From Paenibacillus sp. J31TS4 (GTDB lineage Bacteria; Bacillota; Bacilli; Paenibacillales; NBRC-103111), in NCBI RefSeq assembly GCF_018403265.1, contig NZ_BOSI01000004.1, forward strand, positions 1 through 64,000: a DNA stretch of 64,000 nucleotides, read 5' to 3'. Position 1 is the first letter of the stretch. Each line of letters starts with the position of its first letter. The translations under genes were made by a program, and so were the position numbers. Below the pieces are notes generated by a model. The model ran no database searches, was not told where the DNA came from, and saw only the letters and a program-made list of their open reading frames with translations. Positions 27,320-35,510 of the stretch are shown one piece after another.

Positions 27320-27854
27320 TGGCTGGTCCTCCTCGTCTCCATCCTGTATCGTTCACCGACCCGCCTGCCGACAGCTCTTGCCTGCGATGGGCCAGGTAAA
27401 AGAGAACTCCCGCCCGATCGACCCAGCAGAACGCATCGGGCTGCCTGCTGGCCAGCTCCTCCAATTCGGCGAGACCGATCCAGCGGATCTCCGCCGTGTC
27501 GTCCCCCTCCTGCAGCAGGTCTCCTTCCGCCCGGCAGCGGAAATAGACGCCCATCGAATCAACCGGGCCTTTGGTCGTCTGGTAAACGGCAAACGGACGC
27601 AGACACTCCACGTTCGTCTCCCCCGCATCGGTATCCAGCTTGTCGTCCAGCCCTTCTATAGCGGTCACGGTCAGCCCCGTCTCCTCAAGCACCTCCCGCT
27701 TGAGCCCCTCCAGCATGGACTCGTATTCTTCCAGCCTGCCGCCTGGCAGCTCGAGGCATCTCCGCCCCTCTCCCGGCTTCGTCCTCGTTTGGATGAGAAT
27801 GCGCGGGTCGGCCGCATCGCCGCCTTCTATAATTGCCCTAACGTTGACATACAT
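27309..27854 (-). CDS. Nudix hydrolase
   Basis: 181 aa with a complete Nudix box, GGRLEEYESMLEGLKREVLEETGL (Gx5Ex7REUxEExGU), in the middle of the protein. It hydrolyses a nucleoside diphosphate linked to some other group; the substrate is not predictable. Start ATG at 27854, eight bases after AAAGGA; the frame is open further upstream but without a ribosome site. The C-terminal end (after residue 160) is poorly ordered and overlaps the start of the cyclase gene. Divergent from nos. Confidence 0.88.
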   Translation of the reverse strand: MYVNVRAIIEGGDAADPRILIQTRTKPGEGRRCLELPGGRLEEYESMLEGLKREVLEETGLTVTAIEGLDDKLDTDAGETNVECLRPFAVYQTTKGPVDSMGVYFRCRAEGDLLQEGDDTAEIRWIGLAELEELASRQPDAFCWVDRAGVLFYLAHRRQELSAGGSVNDTGWRRGGPANTH

Positions 27855-28090
27855 CGCGCCGTTCCTTTCTATGCAGGGAATTTCGTTCGTCCCCCCTTCC
27901 TTTCTCTGTCTGCTCGGCCGTTTCCTTCCAGCGACATAGGTTGAACTGCTTTTTCCAAAAAGACTCTTAGCAAGCGGGGACAGGCCGCCGCTCATGCGCC
28001 ATTGTTACGGTTTTGTGCCCGCCATTGACTTGCCGGCCAATCTTCAATAGCCTAATAGCGACAGCATGCTACCGCAACGGAGGCTTCCTT

Positions 28091-29206
28091 ATGACTAGCA
28101 CGACCACCAATCAGACAGACATCCCGCACCTTCTCCGCGAGGCGGAGATCTTCCTGACGGACTGCGGCCGCGAGCTCGGCCGCTCCCCCGGCGAGACGGA
28201 GCACCGGATCCGCGAGGTCCGCCGGAGTATCCGGGAGCAGGGCACTTACGCCCATACGAACGAGGAGCTGGCGCACGGCGCGAGGATGGCGTGGCGCAAC
28301 GCGAACCGCTGCATCGGCCGGCTCTTCTGGAACCGGCTCGCAGTCTTCGACGCCCGCGAGGCGGAGACGCCGGAGGCCGTCTACGAAGCGCTGCTCCGCC
28401 ATCTCGCTTATGCGACGAACGGCGGCGAGATTCGTCCCGCGCTCACCGCGTTCCGGCCGGCGGAGCCGGGTCGCGAGCCTGTGCGCATCTGGAACCATCA
28501 GCTGCTGCGCTACGCCGGCTATGCAAGACCGGACGGGTCTGTGCTCGGCGATCCTCATTCGGTCGCGTTCACGCGCGCGTGCGAAGCTCTCGGCTGGCGG
28601 GGCGAAGGCACCGCATTCGATCTGCTGCCGCTCGTTGTTCAGACGGACGGCGCTCCGCCGCGCCTGTTCGAGCTGCCGCGGGAGCTTGTGCTGGAGGTGC
28701 CTATCCGCCACCCGGACTACGATCTGTTCCAGGGCGAAGAGGTGAAGTGGTATGCCGTACCGCTTCTGACCGACATGCGGCTCGAGATCGGAGGCATCGC
28801 CTATCCGGCCGCTCCCTTCAACGGCTGGTACATGGGGACCGAGATCGGCGCCCGCAATCTGGCCGATCCGTTTCGCTATAACCTGCTGCCCCGCGTCGCC
28901 GAGGGGATGGGGCTCGAGACGAGCTCCAACGCCTCCCTCTGGAAGGACCGGGCACTGGTCGAGCTGAATGCCGCGGTACTGCATTCCTACCGCGAGCGCG
29001 GCGTCAGCATTGTCGACCATCACACGGCCGCCCAACAGTTCGAGGTATTCCAGCGCAACGAGGAGAAGGAAGGAAGAGCCGTCACCGGCCGGTGGTCCTG
29101 GCTCATCCCGCCGCTCTCCCCAGCGACGACCTCCGTTTTTCACAGCCGGTTAGAGGACCGGCAGGTCTATCCCGGCTTCGTCCATCAACCGACGCCTTAC
29201 GAATAA
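28091..29206 (+). CDS. nos: Nitric oxide synthase, bacterial oxygenase domain
   Basis: 371 aa, oxygenase domain only, as in Bacillus bNOS; it needs separate flavodoxin/reductase partners to make NO from arginine. The heme-binding Cys74 lies in WRNANRCIGR, and EEVKWYAVP, FNGWYMGTEIGARNL and the pterin-site region WSWLIPPLSP are present. Start ATG at 28091, seven bases after CGGAGG. In Bacilli NO has been linked to oxidative stress and antibiotic tolerance. Neighbours offer no dedicated reductase. Confidence 0.96.
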   Translation: MTSTTTNQTDIPHLLREAEIFLTDCGRELGRSPGETEHRIREVRRSIREQGTYAHTNEELAHGARMAWRNANRCIGRLFWNRLAVFDAREAETPEAVYEALLRHLAYATNGGEIRPALTAFRPAEPGREPVRIWNHQLLRYAGYARPDGSVLGDPHSVAFTRACEALGWRGEGTAFDLLPLVVQTDGAPPRLFELPRELVLEVPIRHPDYDLFQGEEVKWYAVPLLTDMRLEIGGIAYPAAPFNGWYMGTEIGARNLADPFRYNLLPRVAEGMGLETSSNASLWKDRALVELNAAVLHSYRERGVSIVDHHTAAQQFEVFQRNEEKEGRAVTGRWSWLIPPLSPATTSVFHSRLEDRQVYPGFVHQPTPYE

Positions 29207-29261
29207 AGGCCCGTCTGCTTGGAGCGGAGGAGCCTGCTGACGCTAACTTATGGAGGGATGC

Positions 29262-30065
29262 ATGGTGAATTGGGCAATCGGCGCACTCGGCGCCCTGCTG
29301 GTCGCGGGAGCGGCTTATTGGAAACGATCGCTATCCTTGTCTGGGGCGGCGGCCGCCATCCTGATGGGTACGGTGTATTACGGAGCGGGAAATGTCTTCT
29401 GGTTCGGGACGCTGCTGCTCTTCTTCATCTCCTCTTCCCTGCTGTCCAAGCTGGGCAAGAGGCGAAAGGCAGACCTCGAGCTCTCCTACGCCAAAACCGG
29501 CCGCCGGGACGCCGGCCAGGTGTTCGCCAACGGGGGGATCGGCATGTTGCTCGTCCTGCTGCATGCCGCCTATCCGGCTGAGGCTTGGGCGCTTCTGTTC
29601 CTCGGCGTCATGGCGACCGTCACCGCGGACACGTGGGCGACGGAGCTCGGCAGCCTGAGCCGCCGGCCTCCCCGCTCCGTGCTGACCGGCAAACGGCTGC
29701 CCCCCGGCACATCCGGCGGCGTGTCCTGGCTCGGTTCCGCCGCCGCAGCAGCCGGCGGGCTGCTCATCGGCGCCGGCGGCTGGCTGCTCGCCCAGGGGGC
29801 GGGGCTGGAGGCGGATGGCCTGGCTTACAGCGCGGCAGGCCTCGTCGGCGGCCTGTCCGGTGCCTTCGCGGATTCGTTCCTCGGCGTGACCGTCCAGCGG
29901 ATGAACCGCTGCCGCGTCTGCGGCAGGCTGGTGGAGGTCGGCGAGCATTGCGGGCAGCCCGCCTCCCGTGCCGGCGGCTTCGCCTGGATGTCGAACGATC
30001 TGGTCAACTTGAGCAGCTCTCTCATCGGAGGCGCGGCGGCATGGTTGACAGCCGCCCTCTTGTGA
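29262..30065 (+). CDS. DUF92 family membrane protein
   Basis: About 267 aa with six or so hydrophobic segments and the DUF92 (TMEM19-like) signatures GRRDAGQVFANGG, TVTADTWATELG, GTSGGVSWLG and GAFADSFLGVTVQ near MNRCRVCGR. In plants a relative (VTE6) phosphorylates phytyl phosphate; other DUF92 roles are unknown. Start ATG 29262 (an upstream ATG at 29250 contains the ribosome site). It follows nos by 55 nt and may be co-transcribed. Confidence 0.85.
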   Translation: MVNWAIGALGALLVAGAAYWKRSLSLSGAAAAILMGTVYYGAGNVFWFGTLLLFFISSSLLSKLGKRRKADLELSYAKTGRRDAGQVFANGGIGMLLVLLHAAYPAEAWALLFLGVMATVTADTWATELGSLSRRPPRSVLTGKRLPPGTSGGVSWLGSAAAAAGGLLIGAGGWLLAQGAGLEADGLAYSAAGLVGGLSGAFADSFLGVTVQRMNRCRVCGRLVEVGEHCGQPASRAGGFAWMSNDLVNLSSSLIGGAAAWLTAALL

Positions 30066-30093
30066 GGAGCGGCGCCGGGTTCTAAGCTGTCCC

Positions 30094-30537
30094 CTAAGAG
30101 CCTGGGTTCTCACGGAGCTCGATAGTGGCCCGTGGACTGCGCTTTTGCAGCTCCTTCAAGAACAATTCCCGCTCCAGCGGAGACACATAGATAACCTCAT
30201 AATTTCCATACAAAATCTCCACTCTCTGTCTAGATGTCGCCGCGATGGAGCCCCAGGAGCGCACCGGCTTGGCCTGGCGAATCTGCTCGTAGGGAATCCG
30301 GCGGGCCATCGGACCGATCCGGATATAGAGCTCCGACTCGCCGAGCTCATAGTAGGTGGCGACCCACAGCGAGCCGGTCAGCCAAGCGAAGGAAGCACAG
30401 ACCAAGAACAGAATCGTGCCGCCGACCCATCCGGCTCCTCCGACCACCAAGGGAGAGAGGCCGGAGAGCAGCAGCAGCGCCACCGTCGCCCAAATTACGA
30501 CACTTAACCAGCGGTCCCTCCTGGCAGCAAACCTCAT
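30094..30537 (-). CDS. Small membrane protein with bacterial PH-like domain
   Basis: 147 aa. Two N-terminal membrane segments (about 10-30 and 35-58) precede a beta-rich domain (YYELGESELYIRIGPMARRIPYEQIRQAKPVRS) typical of PH_6/YyaB-like proteins. Function unknown. Start ATG at 30537. It is convergent with the DUF92 gene with only 28 nt between stops and no hairpin noted. A larger protein of similar layout is at 31862-32626. Confidence 0.75.
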   Translation of the reverse strand: MRFAARRDRWLSVVIWATVALLLLSGLSPLVVGGAGWVGGTILFLVCASFAWLTGSLWVATYYELGESELYIRIGPMARRIPYEQIRQAKPVRSWGSIAATSRQRVEILYGNYEVIYVSPLERELFLKELQKRSPRATIELRENPGS

Positions 30538-30866
30538 CCAATCCCTCCTTGTCTCGTCTATCCGCTGCGGCTCTGCGGCCTGCCGGCCGAGAGCCTTCTC
30601 CTGCCATTCTAGCAGAGGGAAAGCCTGCGTGCTCAGCCGCTATTCCGATAGCCGGTTCCGGCAAAAGTGTGCGGCTTCTAGTGCGTGATGCCATAACACG
30701 AGGTTCCAGTCGAGTAGTGTTCACAGCCTTCGTCTCTCCTGTTCGGCATTCGCGGCATCGTTCTCTACTGTCCAAAAACGGTCTGTTCTTCTCCCCTCTC
30801 CATGTTTTAAAATGAAAACAGGCTTCCCGGGCAAGACGGAAAGCCGGAAGGAGAACGAGAACGACC

Positions 30867-31733
30867 ATGACTACCCAAACCGATTCCTTACGCCTGCGTC
30901 TGAGGGCCGACTGCGAGAGCTGCTTCGGCTTGTGCTGCACGGCGCTGCCCTTTGCAGCCTCCTCGGACTTTGCGATCGATAAAGAAAGCGGCCGCCCCTG
31001 CCCCAATCTGCAGAACGACTACCGGTGCAGCGTGCACAGCACGCTCCGCGACCGGGGATTTCGCGGCTGCACAGTTTACGACTGCTTCGGCGCTGGGCAG
31101 CAGGTTTCCAGGCAGACGTTCGGAGGCCGAGACTGGCGGCAGGACGCCGAGACGGCCAAAGACATGTTCGAGGTGTTCCCCGTCATGTGGCAGCTGCACG
31201 AGCTGCTCTGGTATCTGTCTGAGGCGATCACGCTGCCGGCGGCCCAATCCCTCCATGCCGAGCTTTCCCTGGCGCTTGAGGAGACGATTCGGCTCACCGA
31301 CCTCCCCGCCTCCTCCCTGCTGTCGCTAGATGCGGGAGCGCATCGTGCCAAAATCAACGGGCTGCTCCTCGCCGCAAGCGAGCTCGTCCGGGAGGACGCC
31401 CGCCGCCGCGTGAAAGGGCCAATCAAGCGCCCCAAAAAGCCGATCGGCCGCGGTGCCGACCTGATCGGTGCCCAGCTGCGGGGAGCCGATCTGCGGTTCG
31501 CCAATCTGCGCGGCGCTTACCTGATCGCCGCCGACCTGCGGGGCGCCGACCTGCGGACGGCGGATCTGATCGGCGCTGACCTGCGGGACGCGGATCTGCG
31601 GGGAGCCAACCTGTCCGGCGCGCTGTTCCTCACCCAGATGCAGATCAACGCAGCCAAAGGCGACGCCGCTACCAAGCTGCCGCCCGCGCTTGACCGGCCC
31701 GACCATTGGGCGGGCGCCGGCGGACGGGGGTAA
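30867..31733 (+). CDS. Fusion of a Cys-rich YkgJ-like domain and pentapeptide repeats
   Basis: 288 aa. Residues 16-73 hold a CxxCxxxCC cluster (Cys16, 19, 23, 24) and Cys45, 54, 68 and 73 in PCPNL...RCSVH...GCTVYDC, the layout of the YkgJ-type metal-binding domain. A helical middle (100-180) and a Lys/Arg linker precede twelve pentapeptide repeats (196-255, [15 protein letters not shown] ...), which form a short right-handed beta-helix. Cytosolic, function unknown. The ribosome site GGAG is 13 nt before the ATG, rather far. Ends at a strong bidirectional terminator. Confidence 0.85.
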   Translation: MTTQTDSLRLRLRADCESCFGLCCTALPFAASSDFAIDKESGRPCPNLQNDYRCSVHSTLRDRGFRGCTVYDCFGAGQQVSRQTFGGRDWRQDAETAKDMFEVFPVMWQLHELLWYLSEAITLPAAQSLHAELSLALEETIRLTDLPASSLLSLDAGAHRAKINGLLLAASELVREDARRRVKGPIKRPKKPIGRGADLIGAQLRGADLRFANLRGAYLIAADLRGADLRTADLIGADLRDADLRGANLSGALFLTQMQINAAKGDAATKLPPALDRPDHWAGAGGRG

Positions 31734-31814
31734 GGACAGCCGGTGCGCCGGATAGTGTCGGCGCCTCGCTTTGCCCTGTAAGGGTGCCGCCCGCAGCAGT
31801 TATCTCCCTTAACG

Positions 31815-31854
31815 AAACACGCCGCATCCGGAATCGGCCGGATGCGGCGTGTTT
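31815..31854. terminator. Strong bidirectional terminator
   Basis: AAACACGCCGCATCCG-GAATCGGC-CGGATGCGGCGTGTTT: 16-bp perfect stem between convergent genes. Confidence 0.9.
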
Positions 31855-31861
31855 GTTGTCT

Positions 31862-32626
31862 CTAAGAACGGGTGACGGGAGTGAGCTCCGCTTCCCGAAC
31901 TTCAAGCCTCTTTTCCAGCGTTTGGCGGAATCCGATCGGATCGTCGACGGTAAGAAAGACGCTGGAGATCCGCTGCCGGGTCTCCATAAAGCTTCGAGTG
32001 GACACAGGCTCCCGGAGAGCCAGCTCAAGCTGCGGCGGCTCATATTCTAGCAGCATCGCCTTAAAGACATCCTTGTTCTTCTTCTGTTCCTCGAACCTGC
32101 TGCCGTCTCGAATCGAAGCGATGGCGGCGTACGGGACTGTCAGCGCCCTTCTGGTGCCAACCCGGATCACCACCCCTTCCTCCCTGAACACAATCGGCAG
32201 CTGACCGATGGCCCGGTAGTCGCTGATCAGATAGAGGACCGCATACGCGTTTAGGGCGAGATGGATCCAGGAAAGAAGGGGGCTCCACCGGTGAAACAGG
32301 ACAAACAGCCCGGCGCTTTCCAGCCCAATGACGCATAGAAATACGATAAGGATGGCTATGTATCCTGCCTTCTTATGATAGGAAAAAGCCTCGCCCGCTT
32401 CTTCCCCGGGTGCCTTGGCAACCAGGTAATAGAACATCGTCACTTCCCGAGCGATGACAGCCGCCGCCGGTCCGGGAAGCACTTGCTTAAGTGTCTGCTG
32501 CATCTTCTCGGGAAAGGGGGCGTTCTTCCCCAAGCCTCGATAGATCCGGACCAGCTTCAGCAAGTTGAAAATCAGGACAAGAAGCAATACCGCTTCGATT
32601 GCCAGCAGAATATAGGTTGTCGGCAT
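31862..32626 (-). CDS. Membrane protein with PH-like C-terminus, unknown function
   Basis: 254 aa. An N-terminal membrane segment (TYILLAIEAVLLLVLIFNLL), two further segments (about 90-110 and 117-140) and a soluble beta-rich C-terminal half (LPIVFREEGVVIRVGTRRALTVPYAAIASIRDG) reminiscent of PH-like membrane proteins. I do not recognise a named family. Downstream of the sulfurtransferase by 43 nt, probably the same transcript. Start ATG at 32626. Confidence 0.65.
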   Translation of the reverse strand: MPTTYILLAIEAVLLLVLIFNLLKLVRIYRGLGKNAPFPEKMQQTLKQVLPGPAAAVIAREVTMFYYLVAKAPGEEAGEAFSYHKKAGYIAILIVFLCVIGLESAGLFVLFHRWSPLLSWIHLALNAYAVLYLISDYRAIGQLPIVFREEGVVIRVGTRRALTVPYAAIASIRDGSRFEEQKKNKDVFKAMLLEYEPPQLELALREPVSTRSFMETRQRISSVFLTVDDPIGFRQTLEKRLEVREAELTPVTRS

Positions 32627-32668
32627 GCTTCCACCCTCGCCATTCCCTTCGATTAGCGCTCCTGAATT

Positions 32669-33505
32669 TTACTCTTCTCCCGTAGCGATCAGGTTCTCCT
32701 TATACGAGATCCAGTCGCTCCAGCTGCCACCATACAACTTGATGTCCCGGAAGCCGGCCTCGGTTAGCGCCAGGATGTTCGGGCATGCCGTCACGCCCGA
32801 GCCGCAATAGACGACGGTCTCCCGGTCGGGCGAGAGGCTGCTAAACCGTTCGCGCAGCTGCTCGGCGGGTTTCCACGTCCCCTGCTCGGTCAGGCTGTCT
32901 TTCCAGAAGTAGTTCGCCGCACCCGGAATATGACCCGCCACCGGATCAATCGCTTCTTCCTCCCCACGATAGCGCTTCGCTTCGCGGGAGTCCAGCAGCT
33001 GCAGGCCGGGCGTGCCGAGCCGGGACTTGACTTCCTCCATCGTCAGCAGCATCTCGGACCGAGGCTGCGGCTCGAAAGTAGTCGCGTACAGTTCAGTAAC
33101 ATCAAGTGTTACTGGGTAACCCTCTCGCTTCCAAGCGCCGAAGCCCCCATCCATAATCTGGACGTTGTCATGGCCCAGATACTTCAGGATCCACCACAGA
33201 CGCGACGCCATCGCGCCGCCCTGGTCGTCGTAAGCAACAACGCGCTTGCTGCCGTCGATGCCCGCGCGTCCGAGGACATCCGCCAGCTCCGTGATGGAGG
33301 GTAGCGGATGCCGGCCGCCGTGCTCGGCTTTTGGCCCGGACAGGTCGCGTTCCAGATCGACGTAGACGGCGCCCGGCAGATGCCCCTCCTCGTAATCCTT
33401 CCGTCCCGACAGCGGCTGTCCCAGCGCAAACCGACAGTCCGCCAGCACGAGCGACTCGTCGTTCAGATGGTCGCGAATCCATTCCATGGAGACTACATTC
33501 GCCAT
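32669..33505 (-). CDS. Sulfurtransferase with two rhodanese domains
   Basis: 278 aa. Two rhodanese domains: an inactive N-terminal one (YDDQGGAMASRLWW at the active loop position, Asp in place of Cys) and a catalytic C-terminal one with Cys in VVYCGSGVTACPN. The CGSGVTA loop is typical of 3-mercaptopyruvate/thiosulfate sulfurtransferases. The link sequence DSREAKRYRGEEEAIDPVAGHIPGA is family-typical. Start ATG at 33505. Confidence 0.92.
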   Translation of the reverse strand: MANVVSMEWIRDHLNDESLVLADCRFALGQPLSGRKDYEEGHLPGAVYVDLERDLSGPKAEHGGRHPLPSITELADVLGRAGIDGSKRVVAYDDQGGAMASRLWWILKYLGHDNVQIMDGGFGAWKREGYPVTLDVTELYATTFEPQPRSEMLLTMEEVKSRLGTPGLQLLDSREAKRYRGEEEAIDPVAGHIPGAANYFWKDSLTEQGTWKPAEQLRERFSSLSPDRETVVYCGSGVTACPNILALTEAGFRDIKLYGGSWSDWISYKENLIATGEE

Positions 33506-33653
33506 ATGCCCACATCCTTTTTTTGGTTCTATTATACGGCAAAGGCCGTCCTCACGGACAGCCTCCTCTTGAACGATCAGCTTTGCTGCTATGTCTTAGG
33601 GGTGTGGGGCACGCAAGCAGCGGCGGATCCAAGCCTCCGGACGGCCGTCTCCG

Positions 33654-35510
33654 CTAGACCTTCGCCGCCACGCCTCCCTGCTGAAGCAGGTACATCGCCC
33701 GGTACAAGCCGCCCTGGCGCAGCAGTTCCTGATGGGTGCCCCGCTCCACAATCTCGCCCCGGTGCAGGACGAGAATCTGATTGGCGTCCTGGATCGTCGA
33801 CAGCCGGTGCGCGATCGCGATCGTCGTCCGGCCCGCCCTCATCCGCGTCAACGCCGCCTGAATCGCTTCCTCGGTCTCGGTGTCGATGTTAGCCGTCGCC
33901 TCGTCCAGCAGCAGCACGCCCGGCCGCCGCGCGATCGTCCGCGCGAACGACAGCAGCTGCCGCTCCCCGCTGGAGAAGGCGGCGCCCCGCTCCACTACCG
34001 GCTCGTCGAGGCCGCGAGGCAGGCGCCGGATGAACGGCTCGAGCTGCACGAGCGAGACGGCCTCCCGCACCGCTTCCTCGGTTACCGCTCCGTCATGCAG
34101 CGCGATGTTGCTGCGGACCGTTCCCGCGAACAGGAACGGATCCTGCTGCACGAGCCCGATGCGCGCCCGCAGCTCGTCGTTGCCGATGCGGGAGAGCGGC
34201 ACGCCGTCGATGCGGATCTCCCCGCTGCGCACATTGTAAAAGTGAAGCAGCAGCTGGATGATCGAGCTTTTGCCGCTGCCGGTGTGGCCGACCAGCGCGA
34301 CTGTCTCCCCCGGGCGGACGGTAAAGGAGATGTCCCGCAGCACATCGACCCGGCCGTCGTACGAGAACGTCACGCGGTCGAACTCGATGAGACCCGCGGC
34401 GGAAGCCGGCGGCAGCACACCCGGGAAGGCCGCCTCCGCGCGCACCGTCTCGGCTCCCGGCCGATCCAGGCCAGCGCCGCTTGCCGTCCTTACCTCGCCG
34501 CCCGCCGCTGCTTCGGCCGCAGGCAGCGCGCCCGGCTTCTCGCCCGGCGCCCATTCGTCCGTGTCCAGCAGCTGGAACACGCGCTCGCCGGCGACCAGCG
34601 CCTGCTGCAGCTGGGCAAGCCGCTGCATCATCGTGTTGACCGGCTCGAAGAACCGGTCGAGATACTGCAGGAAGGCGTACAGGACGCCTACCTTGACCGC
34701 CCCGGACGCCGAGGCGCCGGCGAAGAAGGAGACGACGCCCATCAGCGTCAAAATCCGCAGCAGGTCAACGGCCGGGCGAAGCAGCAGCCCGTTGAGCCGG
34801 ACGCTGCGCAGAAACGCGCCACGGATCTCCTCGTTCAGGCGCTCCACCCGCCGGATCATCCGTCCCTCCTGCCGCAGCGCCTGGATGATGTTCATCCCCT
34901 GCAGCGATTCGCTGAGGAGGCCGTTGAGCTCGCCCAGCTTTTCCCGCGTCACCCGGTAGACCCGCGAGCTGTAGGTGCGGAACGTGCGCATGAGCAGGTA
35001 CAGCACCGGCAGCAGCACGAGACAGAGCGACGCCAGCCGCCAGTCGAGCACGAACATGGCCACGAAAATACCCAAGAGGAAGACGCCATTCTGTACGAAC
35101 GTCGACAGGACGCTGACGTACAGATCCTTCACCGCCTCCGTGTCGTTCGTGATCCGCGAGACGAGCGTGCCGGCCGGCGTCCGGTCAAAGAAGGACAGGC
35201 CCAGATGCTGGACCTTGCCGAACACCTCCGTCCTCATTCGGTGGATGACCCGCAGCGCGATCCGCTGGAAAAGAAGCAGCTGCCCGTATTGGAACGCCAC
35301 CGAAGCGAGATGCAGCGTCAAATAAATGCCGGCGAAGCCGAGGATCGCTTCCTTCGGAAACGTGCGCGGCGTCAAGTAATCGTCGATGAAACGGCTGACC
35401 AGGTACGGACCGGCCAGATCGGCTGCCGTCCCGAGCAGCAGCAGAGCAAAGGCGGCGCCAAGCACGAGGCGGTGCGGCCTTAAGTAGCGGATTAACCGGC
35501 GAATCGTCAT
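33654..35510 (-). CDS. ABC exporter half-transporter, subunit with catalytic Walker B
   Basis: 618 aa. Six membrane helices (about 15-300), then an unusually long Ala/Gly/Glu-rich linker of about 50 residues, then the nucleotide-binding domain: Walker A GHTGSGKSS, Q-loop, and Walker B VLLLDEATANID with the catalytic Glu. The signature is SSGERQ instead of LSGGQ. Together with the preceding gene it makes a heterodimeric multidrug/lipid-type exporter of the YheH/YheI or TM287/288 kind. The start codon overlaps the previous stop (ATGA). Confidence 0.92.
   Translation of the reverse strand: MTIRRLIRYLRPHRLVLGAAFALLLLGTAADLAGPYLVSRFIDDYLTPRTFPKEAILGFAGIYLTLHLASVAFQYGQLLLFQRIALRVIHRMRTEVFGKVQHLGLSFFDRTPAGTLVSRITNDTEAVKDLYVSVLSTFVQNGVFLLGIFVAMFVLDWRLASLCLVLLPVLYLLMRTFRTYSSRVYRVTREKLGELNGLLSESLQGMNIIQALRQEGRMIRRVERLNEEIRGAFLRSVRLNGLLLRPAVDLLRILTLMGVVSFFAGASASGAVKVGVLYAFLQYLDRFFEPVNTMMQRLAQLQQALVAGERVFQLLDTDEWAPGEKPGALPAAEAAAGGEVRTASGAGLDRPGAETVRAEAAFPGVLPPASAAGLIEFDRVTFSYDGRVDVLRDISFTVRPGETVALVGHTGSGKSSIIQLLLHFYNVRSGEIRIDGVPLSRIGNDELRARIGLVQQDPFLFAGTVRSNIALHDGAVTEEAVREAVSLVQLEPFIRRLPRGLDEPVVERGAAFSSGERQLLSFARTIARRPGVLLLDEATANIDTETEEAIQAALTRMRAGRTTIAIAHRLSTIQDANQILVLHRGEIVERGTHQELLRQGGLYRAMYLLQQGGVAAKV

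Noticed and set aside
30347-31006. Minus-strand frame between the PH-like and pentapeptide genes
   Set aside because: Overlaps both real genes and has no ribosome site.
33732-35483. 583-codon frame opposite the ABC exporter subunit
   Set aside because: Antisense shadow without motifs.
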